Part shown: piece after piece, positions 10,754 to 20,474 of the stretch
Position numbering within the stretch: the stretch's first letter is position 1
Layout: every line of letters starts with the position of its first letter
Assembly: GCF_900095695.1 (NCBI RefSeq)
Contig: NZ_FMIQ01000049.1
Location: 1-64,000, forward strand
Length of the DNA: 64,000 bases
Reading direction: 5' to 3'
Source of the DNA: Hafnia alvei
Lineage (GTDB): Bacteria; Pseudomonadota; Gammaproteobacteria; Enterobacterales; Enterobacteriaceae
Program-made: the position numbers and the translations under genes
Notes under the pieces: model-generated
Told to the model about the DNA's origin: nothing
The model's input: only the letters and a program-made list of their open reading frames with translations
Database searches by the model: none

Positions 10754-11959
10754 CTACTTTTGCAAACTCTCAGGCAAATCCGCTAAGCCCATGGCATGAC
10801 GAACCAAACGCGGTTTAAGACCGGGAAGGTTATCAGCCAGCGCCATGCCGACATCACGCAGCAGTTTCTTGGCTGGGTTATCGCCGTCGAACAGCTGGCG
10901 GAAACCTTGCATGGCCGTCAGCATTAGCGCGGCGCTGTGCTTACGGGTACGCTCATAGCGGCGCAGATACATGTAGCGACCAATATCTTTGCCTTGACGC
11001 TGTAGACGTTTGATCTCGGAGGCCAATTCAGCCGCGTCCATAAAACCAAGGTTCACACCCTGCCCAGCCAATGGGTGGATGGTATGCGCCGCATCCCCCA
11101 CCAGCGCTAATCGGTGCGCGGCAAAGCTGCGGGCATAGCGCCCAACCAGAGGATGTGACTGTCGAGCGCTGACGACTTCGCACAGACCAAGACGCGTATC
11201 AAACGCAACGGCCAATTCACGGTTGAAATCACACTCAGGCAAAGCGGCTAAGCGCTGAGCTTCTTCCGGAGAAACGGACCACACGATGGAGCATAAATGC
11301 GCATCTTCCAGCGGCAAGAAAGCCAAAATACCGTTTGGGCGGAAAATCTGACGCGCGCAGCCTTCATGGGGCCGTTCGGTTTTAATGGTAGCCACCAACG
11401 CATGGTGCCCATAGTCCCAAAACGTCAGCGGAATATCGGCATGCTGACGCAGCCATGAATGCGCACCATCGGCACCAATCACCAGACGAGCCGTAAGCAT
11501 CTGCCCATTATCTAACGTGATGAAAGCTTCGTTTTCGCCCCACGCCACCTGTTGGAGTGTCGCTGGCGCAATCATTGTGACCTCGGACTGGCGGCTCACT
11601 TTATTCCACAGCGCCAGTTGGATAACACGGTTTTCAATGATATGGCCAAGGTGGGTATGCCCATACTCTTGGGCACGAAACGCAATACGCCCAAAGCTGT
11701 CACTTTCCCAAACTTCCATGCCCTGATAGGCGCTCGCTCTCAGGGCGAGGATATCTTGCCAAACGCCCAGATGCTGTAGCAAACGCTCGCTGGCAGCATT
11801 AATGGCAGAAACACGCAGCGCAGGTTCAGGCGTTAGCTCAGCGTGCTCGGGGATACGGTTTTCAATCACCGCAATGCGCAGCCCGCTGCCCTGAAGCGCC
11901 GCCGCCGTTGCCAACCCCACCATGCCACCACCGGCAATAACCACATCAAAAGATTGCAT
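10754..11959 (-). CDS. ubiI: 2-octaprenylphenol C5-hydroxylase
   Basis: A 401-residue FAD-dependent monooxygenase (UbiH/UbiF/VisC family) that adds the C5 hydroxyl in ubiquinone biosynthesis. The N-terminal FAD-binding Rossmann motif is DVVIAGGGMVGLATAAAL (residues 5-22). The second FAD motif is LVGDAAHTIHPLAGQGVNLG, near residue 290. An AGAGAA site precedes the ATG at 11959. It is the third gene of pepP-ubiH-ubiI, 84 nt after ubiH. Confidence 0.93.
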   Translation of the reverse strand: MQSFDVVIAGGGMVGLATAAALQGSGLRIAVIENRIPEHAELTPEPALRVSAINAASERLLQHLGVWQDILALRASAYQGMEVWESDSFGRIAFRAQEYGHTHLGHIIENRVIQLALWNKVSRQSEVTMIAPATLQQVAWGENEAFITLDNGQMLTARLVIGADGAHSWLRQHADIPLTFWDYGHHALVATIKTERPHEGCARQIFRPNGILAFLPLEDAHLCSIVWSVSPEEAQRLAALPECDFNRELAVAFDTRLGLCEVVSARQSHPLVGRYARSFAAHRLALVGDAAHTIHPLAGQGVNLGFMDAAELASEIKRLQRQGKDIGRYMYLRRYERTRKHSAALMLTAMQGFRQLFDGDNPAKKLLRDVGMALADNLPGLKPRLVRHAMGLADLPESLQK

Positions 11960-12043
11960 TGTGATTCTCTGTTTCTGTTAATGAATCCTATTCCTTCAAT
12001 CACTCAGGCAACTTAAACAGCGCTGAGCACGACAGGAATAAAC

Positions 12044-13222
12044 TTAGCGTTCTACCCAGCCAAGGGTGCGCCGCGCCAGCGTTTCGCGCAGCGGAGGAAC
12101 CAACTCCATCGCCATTAGGCCGAGATTACGCCCAACAACCAACGGAGCCAGACGATTGGCAAACAGATGAATCAGACCGTCGGTCACACCGATTGTGGCC
12201 TGTTGATCGGGTTCTCGGCGCTGTTGATATTGGCTTAATACTTGATAGCTGCCGATATCATTGCCCTGCTGTTCTGCTTGAGCAATAGTTTCCGCCAAAG
12301 ACATGACGTCACGCAGGCCAAGATTAAATCCCTGCCCCGCGATGGGGTGTAGCGTTTGTGCCGCGTTTCCCACCAGCGCAAGGCGATGGCTAATATGTTG
12401 CTGGGCAGACGTTAAGCGCAGCGGATAGCTATGGCGTTTCCCCGTTTTCACCATGGTACCTAAACGCCAGCCGAAAGCCTGTTGCAGTTGGTGTAAAAAT
12501 TCAGCATCGCTCCAGCTATCGACCTTAGCCTGATCTTCAGCCGCATGGCACCACACCAGCGAGCATCGGCCTTCACTCATCGGCAACATCGCCAACGGGC
12601 CGTTGCGGGTGAAGCGCTCAAACGCTTTGCCCTGATGCGGTAGAGAGGTCGTGACGTTGGCAATAACTGCTATATGACCATAATCCTCGCTGCGCCAGTC
12701 AACGTTACAGTGCTGTGCTAACGCCGATGATGAGCCATCTGCTGCCACCAGTAACTCACCAGAAAGACGGGTACCATTATCCAGCGTGATAGTAGCGCTG
12801 TGCTGTTGGCGCTCGACGTCGACCACTTTTGCCGGACAGTGTAGAGTGACGCCGGGCGCTTTTTCTAACAGTTTGAACAGTCGCGAACCGGCCTGATGCA
12901 GCTCAATAACCTGACCTAAATACGGGATCTGATAGTCAGATGCTTCAAGCCCCACAAAACCGGCATGACCCTGATCGCTGACGTGAACACGCTCAATCGG
13001 TGTTCCACACGCTTTCAGCGCTGGCCACACACCAATACGCGCTAATTGCTGGCAGGTGCCGTAGGCTAGCGCAATGGCGCGCGCATCAAATCCCGGATGT
13101 TTTCGGCTGTCTGGCAAAACCGCTTCAACGACCTCAACCTGAACGCGTCCTGCGCTCAACGCGGAAACCGCCAACGCCAGCGTTGCGCCCGCCATGCCTC
13201 CGCCTACAATGATCATTTTCAT
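12044..13222 (-). CDS. ubiH: 2-octaprenyl-6-methoxyphenol hydroxylase
   Basis: A 392-residue FAD-dependent aromatic hydroxylase and paralogue of the next gene. It acts at C1 of the ubiquinone ring. The FAD motif MIIVGGGMAGATLALAVS is at residues 3-20 and the DG/GD region ALVGNAAQTLHPIAGQGFNL lies near residue 285. GNAAQTLHP replaces the usual GDAAH, as in other UbiH proteins. It starts 15 nt after the pepP stop, with GAGGAA upstream, so the two are translated from one mRNA. Confidence 0.93.
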   Translation of the reverse strand: MKMIIVGGGMAGATLALAVSALSAGRVQVEVVEAVLPDSRKHPGFDARAIALAYGTCQQLARIGVWPALKACGTPIERVHVSDQGHAGFVGLEASDYQIPYLGQVIELHQAGSRLFKLLEKAPGVTLHCPAKVVDVERQQHSATITLDNGTRLSGELLVAADGSSSALAQHCNVDWRSEDYGHIAVIANVTTSLPHQGKAFERFTRNGPLAMLPMSEGRCSLVWCHAAEDQAKVDSWSDAEFLHQLQQAFGWRLGTMVKTGKRHSYPLRLTSAQQHISHRLALVGNAAQTLHPIAGQGFNLGLRDVMSLAETIAQAEQQGNDIGSYQVLSQYQQRREPDQQATIGVTDGLIHLFANRLAPLVVGRNLGLMAMELVPPLRETLARRTLGWVER

Positions 13223-13237
13223 GCCGTGTATCGTTCC

Positions 13238-14560
13238 TCAGCTAGCGGCTTTTGCCTGTGCCATCAGCGCTTCAATATCGTCAGCATGCTTAACCACATC
13301 TTTGGTCAGCACCTCAAAGCCCTTCTCGGTAATGAGAATATCGTCTTCGATACGGATGCCAATTCCGCGATACTCCGCCGGAACATCAGCATCTGGCGCG
13401 ATATATAACCCCGGTTCGCAGGTAAGCACCATGCCCGGTTCTAACACGCGCTCACGAGCAGAAGAACCGTAATCACCGACGTCATGTACATCCAAGCCTA
13501 ACCAGTGGCTCAAACCATGCATGAAGAACTGACGATGCGCCTGATCGGCAATCAGCTGTTCTACGTCGCCCTTCATCACGCCTAATTTGACTAAACCTTC
13601 AACCATCACGCGTACTGCGGCGTCGTTAGCTTCACGAATACTGTGGCCTGGGCCAAAGATTTCAAACGCTTTATCCATTGAGGCCAGCACCAGATCGTAG
13701 ATCTCACGCTGAGGTTGGGTAAATTTGCCATTGACGGGGAAGGTGCGTGTGATATCACCGGCATAGCCTTTATATTCACAGCCCGCATCAATCAACACCA
13801 ACTCGCCGTCTTTGAGCTCGCTTTCGTTTTCGGTGTAATGCAGGATGCAGCCGTTTTCGCCGCCGCCCACGATGGTGTTGTAGGAAGGGTAACGCGCCCC
13901 ATGACGGGTGAATTCATGCAGGATTTCACCTTCGAGCTGGTACTCAAACATACCGGGACGGCATTTCTCCATTGCTCGAGTATGGCCCAGCGCGGTGATT
14001 TCACCTGCGCGGCGCATCGCTGCAATTTCTTCCTGCGATTTAAACAGACGCATTTCATGCACCCAAGGACGCCAATCGATCAGCGTTGCCGGCGCGCGGA
14101 AATTCTGGCGCATGCCGCGACGCAGTTTTTCTAGCGCTGCAAACGTAATTTGGTCTGCAAAATCATATTGGCCCTGAGCGTGATAAACCACATCTAGCCC
14201 ATTCAACAACAGGTGAAGTTGCTCTTCAATATCACTATAAGGCAGTGCGCGATCGACGCCGAGTTTTGCTGGCGCAGCCTCTTGCCCTAAACGACGCCCA
14301 AACCAAATCTCAGCGGTTAAATCACGCACGCGATTAAACAGCACGCTGTGATTGTGGGTTTCGTCGCTTTTAATCAGGATCAGCAAGGCTTCAGGCTCGT
14401 TAAAGCCGGTCAGATACCAGAAGTCGCTGTTCTGGCGATAAGGGTATTCACTGTCAGCGCTGCGGGTACATTCTGGCGCAGCAAAAAAAAGCGCGGCACT
14501 ACCGGGTGCCATCTGTGCCAAAACAGCCTGACGGCGACGTTGAAATTCTTGCTGGGTCAT
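13238..14560 (-). CDS. pepP: Xaa-Pro aminopeptidase P
   Basis: A 440-residue cytosolic dimanganese peptidase (M24B family) that removes N-terminal residues preceding proline. The N-terminal half is a creatinase-like domain. The C-terminal pita-bread fold has metal ligands in VLIDAGCEYKGYAGDITRTF, HGLSHWLGLDVHD and the terminal GIGIRIEDD. The ATG at 14560 gives the E. coli length (441). It is the first gene of pepP-ubiH-ubiI. Confidence 0.95.
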   Translation of the reverse strand: MTQQEFQRRRQAVLAQMAPGSAALFFAAPECTRSADSEYPYRQNSDFWYLTGFNEPEALLILIKSDETHNHSVLFNRVRDLTAEIWFGRRLGQEAAPAKLGVDRALPYSDIEEQLHLLLNGLDVVYHAQGQYDFADQITFAALEKLRRGMRQNFRAPATLIDWRPWVHEMRLFKSQEEIAAMRRAGEITALGHTRAMEKCRPGMFEYQLEGEILHEFTRHGARYPSYNTIVGGGENGCILHYTENESELKDGELVLIDAGCEYKGYAGDITRTFPVNGKFTQPQREIYDLVLASMDKAFEIFGPGHSIREANDAAVRVMVEGLVKLGVMKGDVEQLIADQAHRQFFMHGLSHWLGLDVHDVGDYGSSARERVLEPGMVLTCEPGLYIAPDADVPAEYRGIGIRIEDDILITEKGFEVLTKDVVKHADDIEALMAQAKAAS

Positions 14561-14611
14561 GACCTTCTCCTGAAATCGGCAATTGCGAGCACGTGGCGTG
14601 GCGCTCTACGA

Positions 14612-14654
14612 AATGAGCAGCCAACACGGATGCAGCTTCAAGTATGAAGGATAT
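14612..14654. repeat. Partial copy of the intergenic palindromic repeat family
   Basis: This short stretch between pepP and ygfB contains GCAGCCAACAC, then CTTCAAGTATGAAGG. The same words form the right end of the larger element at 15421-15556. It looks like a truncated half copy. Confidence 0.55.
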
Positions 14655-14749
14655 AGACTATCATGCGGATTGCGTAATGGGATAAGCAAGATCAATCAGG
14701 CGGTAGGAGTTCCGCCTGATTTCATCGTTGCGCTTGGCGTGATGTTAAT

Positions 14750-15328
14750 TTAGTGCAGAGTGGGTTTTTGCATTTCAGCCGCGTTTGGCTTTTTCTGTGA
14801 GAACTCGCTGTGACACAGCATCGCTGCCATACGCACGTATTCCGCGACTTCTTCCAGAGATTGTTCCAGCTCTTCCTGATCTTCGTCTTCTTCGTAGCCT
14901 AACTGAGCAATGCTACGCAGATCGTCGATTGCTTCGCCGACTTCGCCTTTAATCTGGCCAAGATTTTTTTGCATCATTCCTAGCCCCAGCAAGAAATGGT
15001 TTACCCAGCCGGAAAGCGCATCGACACGATCAAACACGGTTACGTCGTCGCTATCTGGCAAAAGCAGTTGGAAGCCAAAACCATCGTCTTCTAACGCATC
15101 ACGGGTATGCTGATAAGTCACCTGAAGTGGCTGTGCGAGCGTTTGAGAAAACGCTTCGCCGTCGTTGGTTAGATCGTGGATCATCGTGCGCCAATTATCG
15201 TTATGATTGCCGCCACACAGTATCCCGCTGATCAAGCCATGCATTTCAGCGGGAGTTAATCCAACGCCTTGCTGCTGCAAAGCCTGAGTAAAAACAGAAT
15301 ATTCGGGTACAGTAATCTCAATTGGCAT
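14750..15328 (-). CDS. ygfB: UPF0149 family protein YgfB
   Basis: A 192-residue acidic, helical, cysteine-poor protein of the YecA/YgfB (UPF0149) family. Family stretches are [15 protein letters not shown] near residue 26 and [13 protein letters not shown] near residue 107. E. coli YgfB is a cytosolic protein of uncertain role. It precedes pepP here as in E. coli, but 189 nt with a repeat fragment separate them. No catalytic motif is seen. Confidence 0.9.
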   Translation of the reverse strand: MPIEITVPEYSVFTQALQQQGVGLTPAEMHGLISGILCGGNHNDNWRTMIHDLTNDGEAFSQTLAQPLQVTYQHTRDALEDDGFGFQLLLPDSDDVTVFDRVDALSGWVNHFLLGLGMMQKNLGQIKGEVGEAIDDLRSIAQLGYEEDEDQEELEQSLEEVAEYVRMAAMLCHSEFSQKKPNAAEMQKPTLH

Positions 15329-15420
15329 ACGTTTTGGTCATCGTTGGCAGATAAAGTTCGTGTTATGCTACCATCAAGATCAGTCGCTATACCAGAAAAG
15401 GGCACGCTATAAGGCTTGTC

Positions 15421-15556
15421 ATACCCAAAGTCATTGAAGTTGCATTCACATTTGCGGCTTTCGCTACCAAGGGTATATGTCCAAAATAGTTGGAGTTACA
15501 TCAAGTCGGCAAGCAAGCGCAGCCAACACAGATAAATCTTCAAGTATGAAGGGCAT
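15421..15556. repeat. Intergenic palindromic repeat, nested copies (ygfB-zapA)
   Basis: The left part (15421-15476) begins ATACCCAAAGTCATTGAAGTTGC and ends with the inverted word GGGTAT. A second copy follows from about 15474, with CCAAAATAGTTGGAGTTACA at its left and GCGCAGCCAACACAG then TCTTCAAGTATGAAGGGCAT at its right. It lies between the divergent genes ygfB and zapA. The pattern resembles short dispersed elements I recall from Yersinia and Serratia. Confidence 0.65.
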
Positions 15557-15661
15557 GAGTCAAAAGGCTTGTATCTGCATAGCGAGGTATATATAGTTGG
15601 CGCCCGATTTAGTGACCCTCGCGGTTTTGAAACTGGCGCAAAATCTAGGCAGGAAGGTGGT

Positions 15662-15991
15662 ATGTCTGCACAACCGGTAGATATTCAAATTTTTGGTCGT
15701 TCGTTAAGAGTTAATTGCCCGCCAGAACAACAAGAAGCGTTGAATCAGGCTGCAGAGGATCTTAATCAGCGGTTGCAAGATCTCAAAGTTCGCACTAGAG
15801 TCACCAATACGGAGCAACTAGTTTTCATCGCGGCATTAAACGTATGTCACGAACTGGCGCAAGAACGCTTGAAAACTCGCGATTATGCTTCCAATATGGA
15901 ACAAAGAATTCGCATGTTGCAGCAGACCATCGAACAAGCTCTGCTGGAACAAGGTCGCATCACTGATCGTCAGGGTGCGCAGTTCGAATAA
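15662..15991 (+). CDS. zapA: Cell division protein ZapA
   Basis: A 109-residue Z-ring-associated protein that cross-links FtsZ filaments. The N-terminal globular part ([18 protein letters not shown]) is followed by a long coiled coil (about residues 50-100). The frame is open 31 codons upstream, but the ATG at 15662 follows AGGAAGG and gives the normal ZapA length. Its order next to 6S RNA and fau matches E. coli. Confidence 0.95.
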   Translation: MSAQPVDIQIFGRSLRVNCPPEQQEALNQAAEDLNQRLQDLKVRTRVTNTEQLVFIAALNVCHELAQERLKTRDYASNMEQRIRMLQQTIEQALLEQGRITDRQGAQFE

Positions 15992-16095
15992 GTGTGACTT
16001 ATAGTTGTAACATGTTGATTAGCTAACGATTTTTAAAGAAAGTCGTATCATTTTAAGAAAAATGTGATAAGCTAATTAACAGTAAAGGATACAAA

Positions 16096-16278
16096 ATTTC
16101 TCTGAGGTGTTCGTGTGCGGGCCAGTCCCCTGAGCCGATATTTAATACCTCAAGAATGCGGCGGATCCGTAATCGGTGAGCACGCTCGGTCTCCGAGAAG
16201 CCTTAAGATTGCGTCGTTGCGTTCACCTTGAACCATGGGTTCAAGGGTTACAGCCTGCTGCGGCACCTCGGAGATTCC
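16096..16278 (+). ncRNA. ssrS: 6S RNA
   Basis: A 183-nt RNA with the E. coli 6S termini (ATTTCTCTGAG at the 5' end and CTCGGAGATTCC at the 3' end), which pair to form the closing stem. The central motifs GGGCCAGTCCCCTGAGCCG and CCATGGGTTCAAGGGTTACAG are also present. The product binds RNA polymerase-sigma70 and mimics an open promoter in stationary phase. It sits between zapA and fau, as in E. coli, and is probably co-transcribed with fau. Confidence 0.97.
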
Positions 16279-16309
16279 CTTACACCAAACATCCTTAAAC
16301 GGGTGTGTC

Positions 16310-16942
16310 ATGTCTAATAACGTCTCTCTCAGCAATTCTACTTTAAATTCCTGTCTATCTCGTTCGGATATCCGCCGTTCAGTTCGCCAATTGCGTAAAA
16401 ACCTTAGCGCTGATTTCCAACGTCAGGCTGCACAAGATATTGCTATGCGCGTGATACAACTACCGCGCGTTCAAAATGCACACACCGTTTCCCTATTTCT
16501 CTCTTTCGACGGTGAGCTGGATACCAGACCGCTGATTGAACGTCTTTGGCAGGCGGGAAAATCGGTTTATCTTCCGGTCCTGCATCCCTTCAGCCGCGGT
16601 AACCTACTGTTTTTACACTACGCCCCTGAAAGCGAAATGGTTCTGAATCATTTTGGCATTGAAGAACCACGCCTTAACGTACAGAAGGTATTGCCTGTGT
16701 CTCGGCTGGATATCATTTTCACCCCGCTGGTTGCATTTGACGCCACAGGGCAAAGATTAGGCATGGGCGGCGGATTTTATGACCGTACTTTGCAGGATTG
16801 GGAAAGTGCCTACGCGCAACAATGCGGGCCGTACCCTATAGGATTGGCGCATGACTGCCAGAGAGTCGATGCGTTACCGGTACAAGAGTGGGACGTTCCA
16901 CTGCCAGAAATCATCACGCCCAGCACTCACTACCGCTGGTAA
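16310..16942 (+). CDS. fau: 5-formyltetrahydrofolate cyclo-ligase
   Basis: A 210-residue enzyme (YgfA) that converts 5-formyl-THF to 5,10-methenyl-THF using ATP. The family core is clear: VSLFLSFDGELDTRPLI near residue 65, YLPVLHPFSRGNLLF, and the nucleotide-binding GQRLGMGGGFYDRTL near residue 150. It is about 28 residues longer at the N-terminus than E. coli YgfA. The ATG at 16310 lies 31 nt after the end of 6S RNA, and earlier in-frame starts would lie inside that RNA. A start further downstream is possible. Confidence 0.92.
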   Translation: MSNNVSLSNSTLNSCLSRSDIRRSVRQLRKNLSADFQRQAAQDIAMRVIQLPRVQNAHTVSLFLSFDGELDTRPLIERLWQAGKSVYLPVLHPFSRGNLLFLHYAPESEMVLNHFGIEEPRLNVQKVLPVSRLDIIFTPLVAFDATGQRLGMGGGFYDRTLQDWESAYAQQCGPYPIGLAHDCQRVDALPVQEWDVPLPEIITPSTHYRW

Positions 16943-16960
16943 GATGACAAAATTCCCCTA

Positions 16961-16991
16961 TAAAAACGGCAGCCATTAGGCTGCCATTTTT
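16961..16991. terminator. Bidirectional terminator between fau and serA
   Basis: 7-bp stem GGCAGCC-ATTA-GGCTGCC (16968-16985) with an A-run to the left and ATTTTTG to the right. It serves the convergent fau and serA genes. Confidence 0.9.
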
Positions 16992-17020
16992 GTTAGTGCT
17001 AATAAGCTCTCGCTTAGAGA

Positions 17021-18259
17021 TTAGTACAGCAAACGGGCACGAATCGTCCCCGTAATTTCTTTCATGCGCAGCAACGCCGCTTCCGCACGTTCAGTCTTGG
17101 TTTCGATATCAATAACGACATAGCCGATTTGAGCATTGGTTTGCAGATACTGCGCGGCAATGTTTACGCCCTCTTCCGCAAAAATCTGGTTAATCTGCGT
17201 CAGTACGCCTGGGCGGTTTTCATGAATATGCAGCAGACGGCTGACATTTTCTTCATGCATCGGCAAGGAAACCTCAGGGAAATTCACCGCCGACAATGAA
17301 GAACCATTATCAGAATATTTTGTGAGTTTACCCGCTACCTCAGCACCGATATTTTCCTGTGCTTCCTGCGTGGAACCGCCGATATGCGGCGTCAGCAAGA
17401 CGTTATCAAACTCACACAGCGGCGAATTAAACGGATCGCTGTTGGTGGCTGGCTCCGTTGGGAACACGTCGATGGCCGCGCCAGATAAATGCTTGGAAGA
17501 TAACGCGTTGCACAAGGCTGGGATATCCACCACGGTGCCACGTGATGCGTTGATAAGAATAGCTCCAGGCTTCATGAGCGCCAACTCTTCGGTACCAATC
17601 ATATCTTTGGTGGAACGCGTTTCTGGCACATGCAGCGTAACGACATCGCTCATGTTGAGCAAATCAGAGAGATGGCGTACCTGCTGCGCATTCCCCAGCG
17701 GTAGTTTGTTCTCGATATCGTAGAAGAAGACGTTCATACCAATCCCTTCAGCCAAAATACCCAGCTGAGTTCCGATATGACCGTAACCAATAATACCCAG
17801 TTTTTTACCGCGCGCTTCGAAACAGCCCACGGCCTGTTTATTCCACTCACCGCGATGTGCACAGGCATTGGCCGTTGGAATGCCGCGTAACAGCAGCAAC
17901 AGCTCGCCCAGTACCATTTCGGCTACCGAGCGTGTATTAGAGAACGGCGCATTAAATACCGGAATGCCACGTTTTGCCGCAGCGGTAAGATCAACCTGAT
18001 TGGTACCAATGCAGAAACAGCCTACGGCAATCAATTTTTCAGCCGCAGCGAAGATATCTTCGGTCAGGTGGGTTCGGGAACGAATGCCAACGAAATGTGC
18101 ATCACGAATGGATGACTTCATCGATTCAGAGTCCAGCGCACCTTTATGATATTCGATGTTGGTGTAACCCGCTGCACGTAGATTGTCGACGGTGCTTTGA
18201 TGAACCCCTTCAACTAAAAGGAACTTAATCCTGTCTTTCTCCAAAGATACTTTTGCCAT
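17021..18259 (-). CDS. serA: D-3-phosphoglycerate dehydrogenase
   Basis: A 412-residue NAD-dependent first enzyme of serine synthesis. The NAD-binding motif is KLGIIGYGHIGTQLGILAE, near residue 154. The catalytic His is in LLTPHIGGSTQEAQ, near residue 292. A C-terminal ACT domain (ENRPGVLTQINQIF) mediates serine feedback inhibition. Length matches E. coli (410). A near-consensus CRP site lies 217 nt upstream. Confidence 0.97.
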   Translation of the reverse strand: MAKVSLEKDRIKFLLVEGVHQSTVDNLRAAGYTNIEYHKGALDSESMKSSIRDAHFVGIRSRTHLTEDIFAAAEKLIAVGCFCIGTNQVDLTAAAKRGIPVFNAPFSNTRSVAEMVLGELLLLLRGIPTANACAHRGEWNKQAVGCFEARGKKLGIIGYGHIGTQLGILAEGIGMNVFFYDIENKLPLGNAQQVRHLSDLLNMSDVVTLHVPETRSTKDMIGTEELALMKPGAILINASRGTVVDIPALCNALSSKHLSGAAIDVFPTEPATNSDPFNSPLCEFDNVLLTPHIGGSTQEAQENIGAEVAGKLTKYSDNGSSLSAVNFPEVSLPMHEENVSRLLHIHENRPGVLTQINQIFAEEGVNIAAQYLQTNAQIGYVVIDIETKTERAEAALLRMKEITGTIRARLLY

Positions 18260-18475
18260 GACCCGACCCTAACCCCTGTTAATTCGAACCTTAGTGTGGC
18301 CGCAACGGAAAACAAAACTCCTGCGGCATGCAGCCAACATAACAAATATTACGCATCCAGCAAGCCAACCGATTGCCTACGTGGGGGGGAGCAACGGGTT
18401 GAAAACGTTAAAAGTTGGCGAAAAATGCTACTGCTTTTAATCGTGACAGCGTGAAAGTATCGTCAAGCGCAAATA

Positions 18476-18491
18476 TGTGACATATGTCACC
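18476..18491. promoter_or_regulatory. Candidate CRP binding site upstream of serA
   Basis: TGTGA-CATATG-TCACC matches the TGTGA-N6-TCACA consensus at all but the last position and lies in the perfect palindrome GTGACATATGTCAC. E. coli serA is reported to respond to CRP and Lrp, so serA is the likely target. Confidence 0.6.
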
Positions 18492-18587
18492 GAATTTAGG
18501 GGGTGTGATAAATAAATGGAATTCTATGTTTAAAACGAAGTTAACGAAGAGGGAAGAATAAGATAAAAAACCGAAGGCAGTACGCAT

Positions 18588-18616
18588 AAAAAAACAGCCC
18601 CGAAGTTTCGGAGCTG
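18588..18616 (-). terminator. Terminator of rpiA
   Basis: Stem CAGCTCCGAA / TTCGGGGCTG in minus-strand sense, with one internal mismatch and a tight loop, followed by seven T residues. It lies 22 nt past the rpiA stop. Confidence 0.85.
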
Positions 18617-18638
18617 CTGATTCATCATGGCTGATAAT

Positions 18639-19298
18639 TTAGGCCGTAATGGTTTTCACGCCGTCAGCCGAGCCAACCAGCGCTACATCCGCGCCACGAT
18701 TCGCGAACAGGCCAACGGTGACCACACCGGCAATACCGTTAATCTGTTTTTCTAACGCAATCGCATCCATAATTTTCAGATTATGCACGTCTAAAATCAC
18801 GTTGCCGTTATCGGTCAGAACGCCTTGGCGATATTCTGGCTGACCACCTAACTTCACCAGCTCACGCGCAACGTAAGAACGCGCCATCGGAATCACTTCT
18901 ACAGGCAGCGGGAAGTTACCCAGAATATCTACCTGCTTAGAAGAGTCGACGATGCAAATAAATTTCTTCGCCACGGCCGCCACGATCTTCTCGCGAGTCA
19001 GTGCAGCACCGCCGCCTTTGATCATCTGCATATGGCCGTTGATTTCATCCGCACCATCAACATAAATATCTAACGAATCGACTTCGTTAAGATCGAAAAC
19101 GGTAATACCCAAACTTTTCAGTTTCTCAGTGGAAGCATCAGAGCTTGATACCGCGCCCTCGATCTGCCCTTTCATGGTGCCCAGCGCATCAATAAAATGC
19201 GCGGCGGTTGAGCCCGTGCCCACACCCACGATGGTGCCTGGTTTTACATACTTGAGCGCTTCCCAACCCACTGCTTTTTTCAGTTCATCTTGAGTCAT
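18639..19298 (-). CDS. rpiA: Ribose-5-phosphate isomerase A
   Basis: A 219-residue isomerase interconverting ribose 5-phosphate and ribulose 5-phosphate. The phosphate-binding loop is [16 protein letters not shown] (residues 25-40). The active-site motif is [11 protein letters not shown] (about residues 77-87), followed by [16 protein letters not shown]. Length is identical to E. coli RpiA. It is divergent from argP across about 200 nt, as in E. coli. Confidence 0.97.
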   Translation of the reverse strand: MTQDELKKAVGWEALKYVKPGTIVGVGTGSTAAHFIDALGTMKGQIEGAVSSSDASTEKLKSLGITVFDLNEVDSLDIYVDGADEINGHMQMIKGGGAALTREKIVAAVAKKFICIVDSSKQVDILGNFPLPVEVIPMARSYVARELVKLGGQPEYRQGVLTDNGNVILDVHNLKIMDAIALEKQINGIAGVVTVGLFANRGADVALVGSADGVKTITA

Positions 19299-19505
19299 TA
19301 CCGAATCCTATGGACTATGCTACGAAAACGTGTGCGTATTATAGAGTAACTGCCTGTAAATGGCGTGTCAGAAGGCGGCTTTTTCGCCCTAAGCGATCAC
19401 CTTTTCCATGATAAGAGTGCATTTTCTCCTCTTGAAGGGGAAAAAATGTGGCATATTGCAGTTATTAAGATATAAAAATCATAAGAGCAGGGGACGAAGA
19501 ACAAC

Positions 19506-20399
19506 ATGAAACGCCCGGACTACCGGACTTTGCAAGCACTGGATGCGGTAATACGCGAACGTGGCTTTGAGCGTGCGGCACAAAAACTCTGTATAACTCA
19601 GTCAGCGGTTTCACAGCGAATCAAGCAGTTAGAAAACCTGTTCGGTCAGCCCCTACTGGTTCGTACCGTCCCTCCTCGCCCAACGGAACAGGGACAGCGT
19701 TTGCTGGCTTTGTTGCATCAGGTTGAGCTACTTGAAGAGGAGTGGCTAGGCAACGATAGCAGCACCGATGGCCCGCTACTGCTCTCTCTCGCCGTCAACG
19801 CCGATAGTTTGGCAACTTGGCTGCTGCCTGCCTTAAAACCGGTGCTGGCGGATTCACCGCTGCGCTTGAACCTTCAGGTTGAAGACGAAACGCGAACTCA
19901 GGAACGACTCCGTCGTGGTGAAGTGGTCGGCGCGGTGAGTATCCAGCCACAGCCACTACCTAGCTGTTTAGTCGACCGCCTTGGTGCGCTTGATTACCTG
20001 TTTGTGGCGTCACCGACTTTTGCTGCACGTTACTTCCCAAATGGCGTGAACCGTTCTTCCCTGCTGAAAGCTCCAGCCGTCGCCTTTGACCACTTAGACG
20101 ACATGCATCAGGCGTTCCTGCAACAGAACTTTGATCTGCCGCCGGGCAGCGTACCGTGTCACATCGTCAACTCCTCTGAAGCCTTTGTACAGCTAGCATT
20201 GCAGGGAACCACCTGCTGTATGATCCCGCATCTTCAGATCGAAAAAGAGCTGAAAGAAGGCTCGCTGATAAACTTAACTCCCGGTATGGTTCAGCGCCGT
20301 ATGCTTTACTGGCACCGCTTTGCACCAGAAAGCCGCATGATGCGCCGAGTCACCGACGCGCTGCTTTCTCACGGGCACAACGTACTGCGCCAAGATTAA
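19506..20399 (+). CDS. argP: LysR-type regulator ArgP (IciA)
   Basis: A 297-residue LysR-family regulator. Its N-terminal winged helix ([20 protein letters not shown], residues 5-24) is followed by [15 protein letters not shown]. Length and sequence match E. coli ArgP, which senses arginine and lysine and activates the exporter gene argO, present 1 kb away. A strong terminator follows, shared with the convergent yggE. Confidence 0.95.
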   Translation: MKRPDYRTLQALDAVIRERGFERAAQKLCITQSAVSQRIKQLENLFGQPLLVRTVPPRPTEQGQRLLALLHQVELLEEEWLGNDSSTDGPLLLSLAVNADSLATWLLPALKPVLADSPLRLNLQVEDETRTQERLRRGEVVGAVSIQPQPLPSCLVDRLGALDYLFVASPTFAARYFPNGVNRSSLLKAPAVAFDHLDDMHQAFLQQNFDLPPGSVPCHIVNSSEAFVQLALQGTTCCMIPHLQIEKELKEGSLINLTPGMVQRRMLYWHRFAPESRMMRRVTDALLSHGHNVLRQD

Positions 20400-20426
20400 G
20401 CGACCCATGGTTGCTATAAAAAACCA

Positions 20427-20459
20427 TAAAAAAAGCACACTGCGAGGTGTGCTTTTTTG
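20427..20459. terminator. Bidirectional terminator between argP and yggE
   Basis: AAAAGCACAC (20431-20440) pairs with GTGTGCTTTT (20447-20456) around a 6-nt loop, with runs of A and T on either side. Confidence 0.9.
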
Positions 20460-20474
20460 CGCTATCAGCAGCCG

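Larger units (their letters stand above)
18260..18638. other. serA promoter region and rpiA 3' region
   Basis: A 379-nt gap with the serA promoter, a CRP-like palindrome at 18476-18491 and the rpiA terminator at 18588-18616. I see no additional ORF. The small toxin-antitoxin RNA pairs found near here in E. coli were not recognised. Confidence 0.5.

Noticed and set aside
16235-16309. Upstream extension of fau
   Set aside because: The longer frame would start inside 6S RNA; the ATG at 16310 lies beyond the RNA end.
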